Assembly (NCBI RefSeq): GCF_027853915.1
Contig: NZ_JAQGLA010000073.1
Location: forward strand, 1-40,339
DNA: 40,339 nucleotides
Reading direction: 5' to 3'
Source of the DNA: Saccharopolyspora oryzae
Lineage (GTDB): Bacteria; Actinomycetota; Actinomycetes; Mycobacteriales; Pseudonocardiaceae
The position numbers and the translations under genes were made by a program. The notes under the pieces were generated by a model. It worked only from the letters and a program-made list of their open reading frames with translations, did no database searches and was not told the origin of the DNA. Below, one piece after another: positions 38,762 through 40,339 of this stretch. The number at the start of each line of letters is the position of its first letter. The stretch's first letter is position 1.

Positions 38762-39790
38762 TCATTCCCGCGCCGAGGGGTAGAGGCTCGTGTACGACGT
38801 CACCTCGTCGACCGATTCCGCGGCCAGCACGCCGCGCACGATCGCCCGCGCCACCACGTCGGCGGCCGCCGCGCTCACCGCGTCCAGCCGCGCGGACCAG
38901 TCCTGCTCCCCCGGCGCGGGCAGCGCGGCCCCGGTGCCGGTGGCCAGCGCGAACATGGTGTCCCCGTCGACGAGCAGGTGAGCGGGCCGCACCGCGCGGG
39001 CCAGCGCGTCCTGGGCGGCCACCGCGAGCCGCCGGCACTCGGCCTTGGACAGCTTCAGGTCGGTGGCGACCACTCCGATGGTGGTGTTGAGCGGGCGGTC
39101 GACCGGCCCGTGGCGCCCGGGCCGGGTGCCGAACAGCGGCCGGGCGGCGTCGATCTCCGCCTGATCGGGTGACCGCAGGCCCGGAGTGGGGATCCACGGG
39201 AGCCCGGTGTCGGGGTCGATGGCCGATCCGGCGGCGTTGACCGCCACCAGCGCACCGATCGTGGTGCCGTCGTCCAGCACCTCGCTGGCCGTGCCGATGC
39301 CGCCCTTGACGCAGCCCACGACCGCGCCGGTCCCAGCGCCGACGTTGCCTTCCCGCGTCTCGGTGCGGGTGGCGTTCTCGCAGGCCCGGTGGCCGAGTTC
39401 GGCGTCCGGCCGGTTGCCCCAGTCGTTCATCGGCAGGTCGAAGATCACCGCGCCGGGCACCACCGGAACCACGTGCGCCGGGTCGGGGCCGACGCGGACG
39501 CCGTGGCCGCGGTCGCCGAGCCAGCGCATCACGCCGTCGGCGGCGGCCAGCCCGTAGGCGCTGCCGCCGGTCAGCGCGATGCCGTGCACCTGCTGCACCA
39601 GGTGGCTCGGTTCGAGCACGTCCGTCTCGCGCGTGCCCGGCCCGCCGCCGCGGACGTCGACCGCCGCGCTCGCGCCGTCCGGCACCAGCACCGCGGTCAC
39701 CCCGGTCGCCCAGTGGGCGTCGAGCCGCTGCTCGTGCCCGACCAGCACACCGCCGACGTCGACGAGCGCATCCTGCTTCCCCGCTGCCAT
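38762..39790 (-). CDS. P1/S58-family self-processing aminopeptidase
   Basis: 342 residues, Ntn-fold DmpA/BapA-related (S58). VDVGGVLVGHEQRLDAHWAT is the opening, GGSAYGLAAADGVMRWLGDR and GNVGAGTGAVVGCVKGGIG are family blocks. Self-cleavage in RPLNTTIGVVATD, likely between Asn235 and Thr236, would expose Thr as nucleophile. Members cut N-terminal D- or beta-amino acids or amides. The ATG at 39790 has GGAGG upstream; the longer reading to 39829 lies partly in a palindromic repeat. Corresponds to Rv1333 in the mycobacterial order; function in cysteine metabolism has not been shown. Confidence 0.92.
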   Translation of the reverse strand: MAAGKQDALVDVGGVLVGHEQRLDAHWATGVTAVLVPDGASAAVDVRGGGPGTRETDVLEPSHLVQQVHGIALTGGSAYGLAAADGVMRWLGDRGHGVRVGPDPAHVVPVVPGAVIFDLPMNDWGNRPDAELGHRACENATRTETREGNVGAGTGAVVGCVKGGIGTASEVLDDGTTIGALVAVNAAGSAIDPDTGLPWIPTPGLRSPDQAEIDAARPLFGTRPGRHGPVDRPLNTTIGVVATDLKLSKAECRRLAVAAQDALARAVRPAHLLVDGDTMFALATGTGAALPAPGEQDWSARLDAVSAAAADVVARAIVRGVLAAESVDEVTSYTSLYPSARE

Positions 39791-39820
39791 ACCGCCTCCT
39801 CCGCTGTTCCCGGTTCCCGT

Positions 39821-39860
39821 GAATTCCATTGAAATCGGACCTCTGATTTCAATGGAATTC
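39821..39860. repeat. Dispersed palindrome, family A copy 3
   Basis: Perfect 16-base arms (GAATTCCATTGAAATC / GATTTCAATGGAATTC) with an 8-base centre. The GAAATCGGA-x-x-TC central element is shared with copies 1 and 2. It lies upstream of the S58 gene, between divergent promoters, where a terminator is not expected. Confidence 0.78.
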
Positions 39861-39984
39861 GCGTCCCACGAGCCGCGCGCAGGCCCGAGGTCATCACGTT
39901 AACCAGACGTAAAGGAAGGGGCGCACTCCTTGTTGCGGGGCCCGCTCGTCCGCAGTGTGAGTCCGTTCACGATGAGGAGGACGG

Positions 39985-40339
39985 ATGACTACTGAGGTCG
40001 GCAGCCGCGACGGTGCGGCCCGCCCCGGCGGCGAGCGCCGGGTGGTCGCCAACGTGATCCGGGGCTCGATCGGCAACTTGATCGAGTGGTACGACTGGTA
40101 CGCCTACACCGCGTTCAGCGTGTACTTCGCAGCCGCGTTCTTCCCGGACGGCGACCTGACCGCTCAGCTGCTCAACACCGCCGGTGTCTTCGCCATCGGC
40201 TTCCTGATGCGCCCGCTGGCCGGCGCCCTGTCCGACCGCATCGGCCGCCGCTGGCTGCTGCTGACCTACGGCATCGCGGGCACGGTGCTGACGGTGCCGA
40301 TCATGACGCTGCTCGGCGGCACGCAGATCCCGTACCTGG
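39985..40339 (+). CDS. MHS-type MFS transporter, partial (runs off the end)
   Basis: The first 118 codons are present; the gene continues past the window. IRGSIGNLIEWYDWYAYTAF, FFPDGDLTAQLLNTAGVFAI, GFLMRPLAGALSDRIGRRWL are hallmarks of the metabolite:H+ symporter group (KgtP, ShiA, ProP): the first helix with E-W-Y-D-W-Y and the G-x-L-x-D-R-x-G-R-R loop after helix 2. Likely takes up a dicarboxylate, shikimate-like acid or osmolyte. A GAGGAGG site lies six bases before the ATG. Divergent from the S58 gene. Confidence 0.92.
   Translation, partial: MTTEVGSRDGAARPGGERRVVANVIRGSIGNLIEWYDWYAYTAFSVYFAAAFFPDGDLTAQLLNTAGVFAIGFLMRPLAGALSDRIGRRWLLLTYGIAGTVLTVPIMTLLGGTQIPYL

Overview
High-GC (about 70%) actinobacterial chromosome, no mobile elements, no rRNA or tRNA genes. 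The mycothiol-type DinB protein, the XRE/DUF397 pair, the CysO/CysM/Mec sulfur-carrier route to cysteine and GTG-rich starts all point to Actinomycetota. A member of the Pseudonocardiaceae such as Saccharopolyspora is my best guess, but this is inference from overall character only.

Left part (1-14.4 kb) is accessory chromosome made of small regulator/target pairs. EamA exporter plus NmrA-like reductase lie divergent from a LysR gene. A second NmrA-like reductase lies divergent from a TetR gene with a double operator. Then come a DinB-family protein, an M20 amidohydrolase, a secreted penicillin-acylase-type Ntn hydrolase, another LysR gene and a small membrane protein. A fumarylacetoacetase-family hydrolase, a MarR gene with two palindromic operators, a DODA-type ring-opening dioxygenase and an IclR gene follow, which together look like an aromatic or phenolic catabolic patch.

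Middle part (14.4-31.3 kb): an isoleucyl-tRNA synthetase with an altered HIGH motif (GTHH), a secreted trypsin-like protease, a NarL/DesK-type two-component system divergent from a GT-C glycosyltransferase, two overlapping bacterial PH-domain membrane proteins, an XRE/DUF397 pair, pyruvate oxidase PoxB, a 55-residue small membrane protein, peroxiredoxin Bcp and a TSUP transporter. A roughly 0.9-kb decayed stretch (30.4-31.3 kb) holds broken gene pieces, including a degenerate copy of the 3' end of rdgB.

Right part (31.3-39.8 kb), all on the minus strand except one gene, is a conserved housekeeping block matching the order I recall for Mycobacterium tuberculosis Rv1333-Rv1341: S58 peptidase, mec, cysO, cysM, rhomboid, murI, metallo-beta-lactamase-fold hydrolase, rph, rdgB. 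Here it is interrupted by an SMP-30-like gene on the opposite strand that has lost metal ligands, by a GNAT gene, and by a 370-base hairpin-dense spacer between cysO and cysM. A partial MHS-type transporter runs off the right end.

Two families of dispersed palindromic repeats occur in intergenic spaces: family A (three copies sharing a TTTCAATGGAA-type core and a common centre) and family B (two copies: a hairpin plus a conserved tail). Their conservation at sequence level, not only as hairpins, is among the more unusual features of the window.
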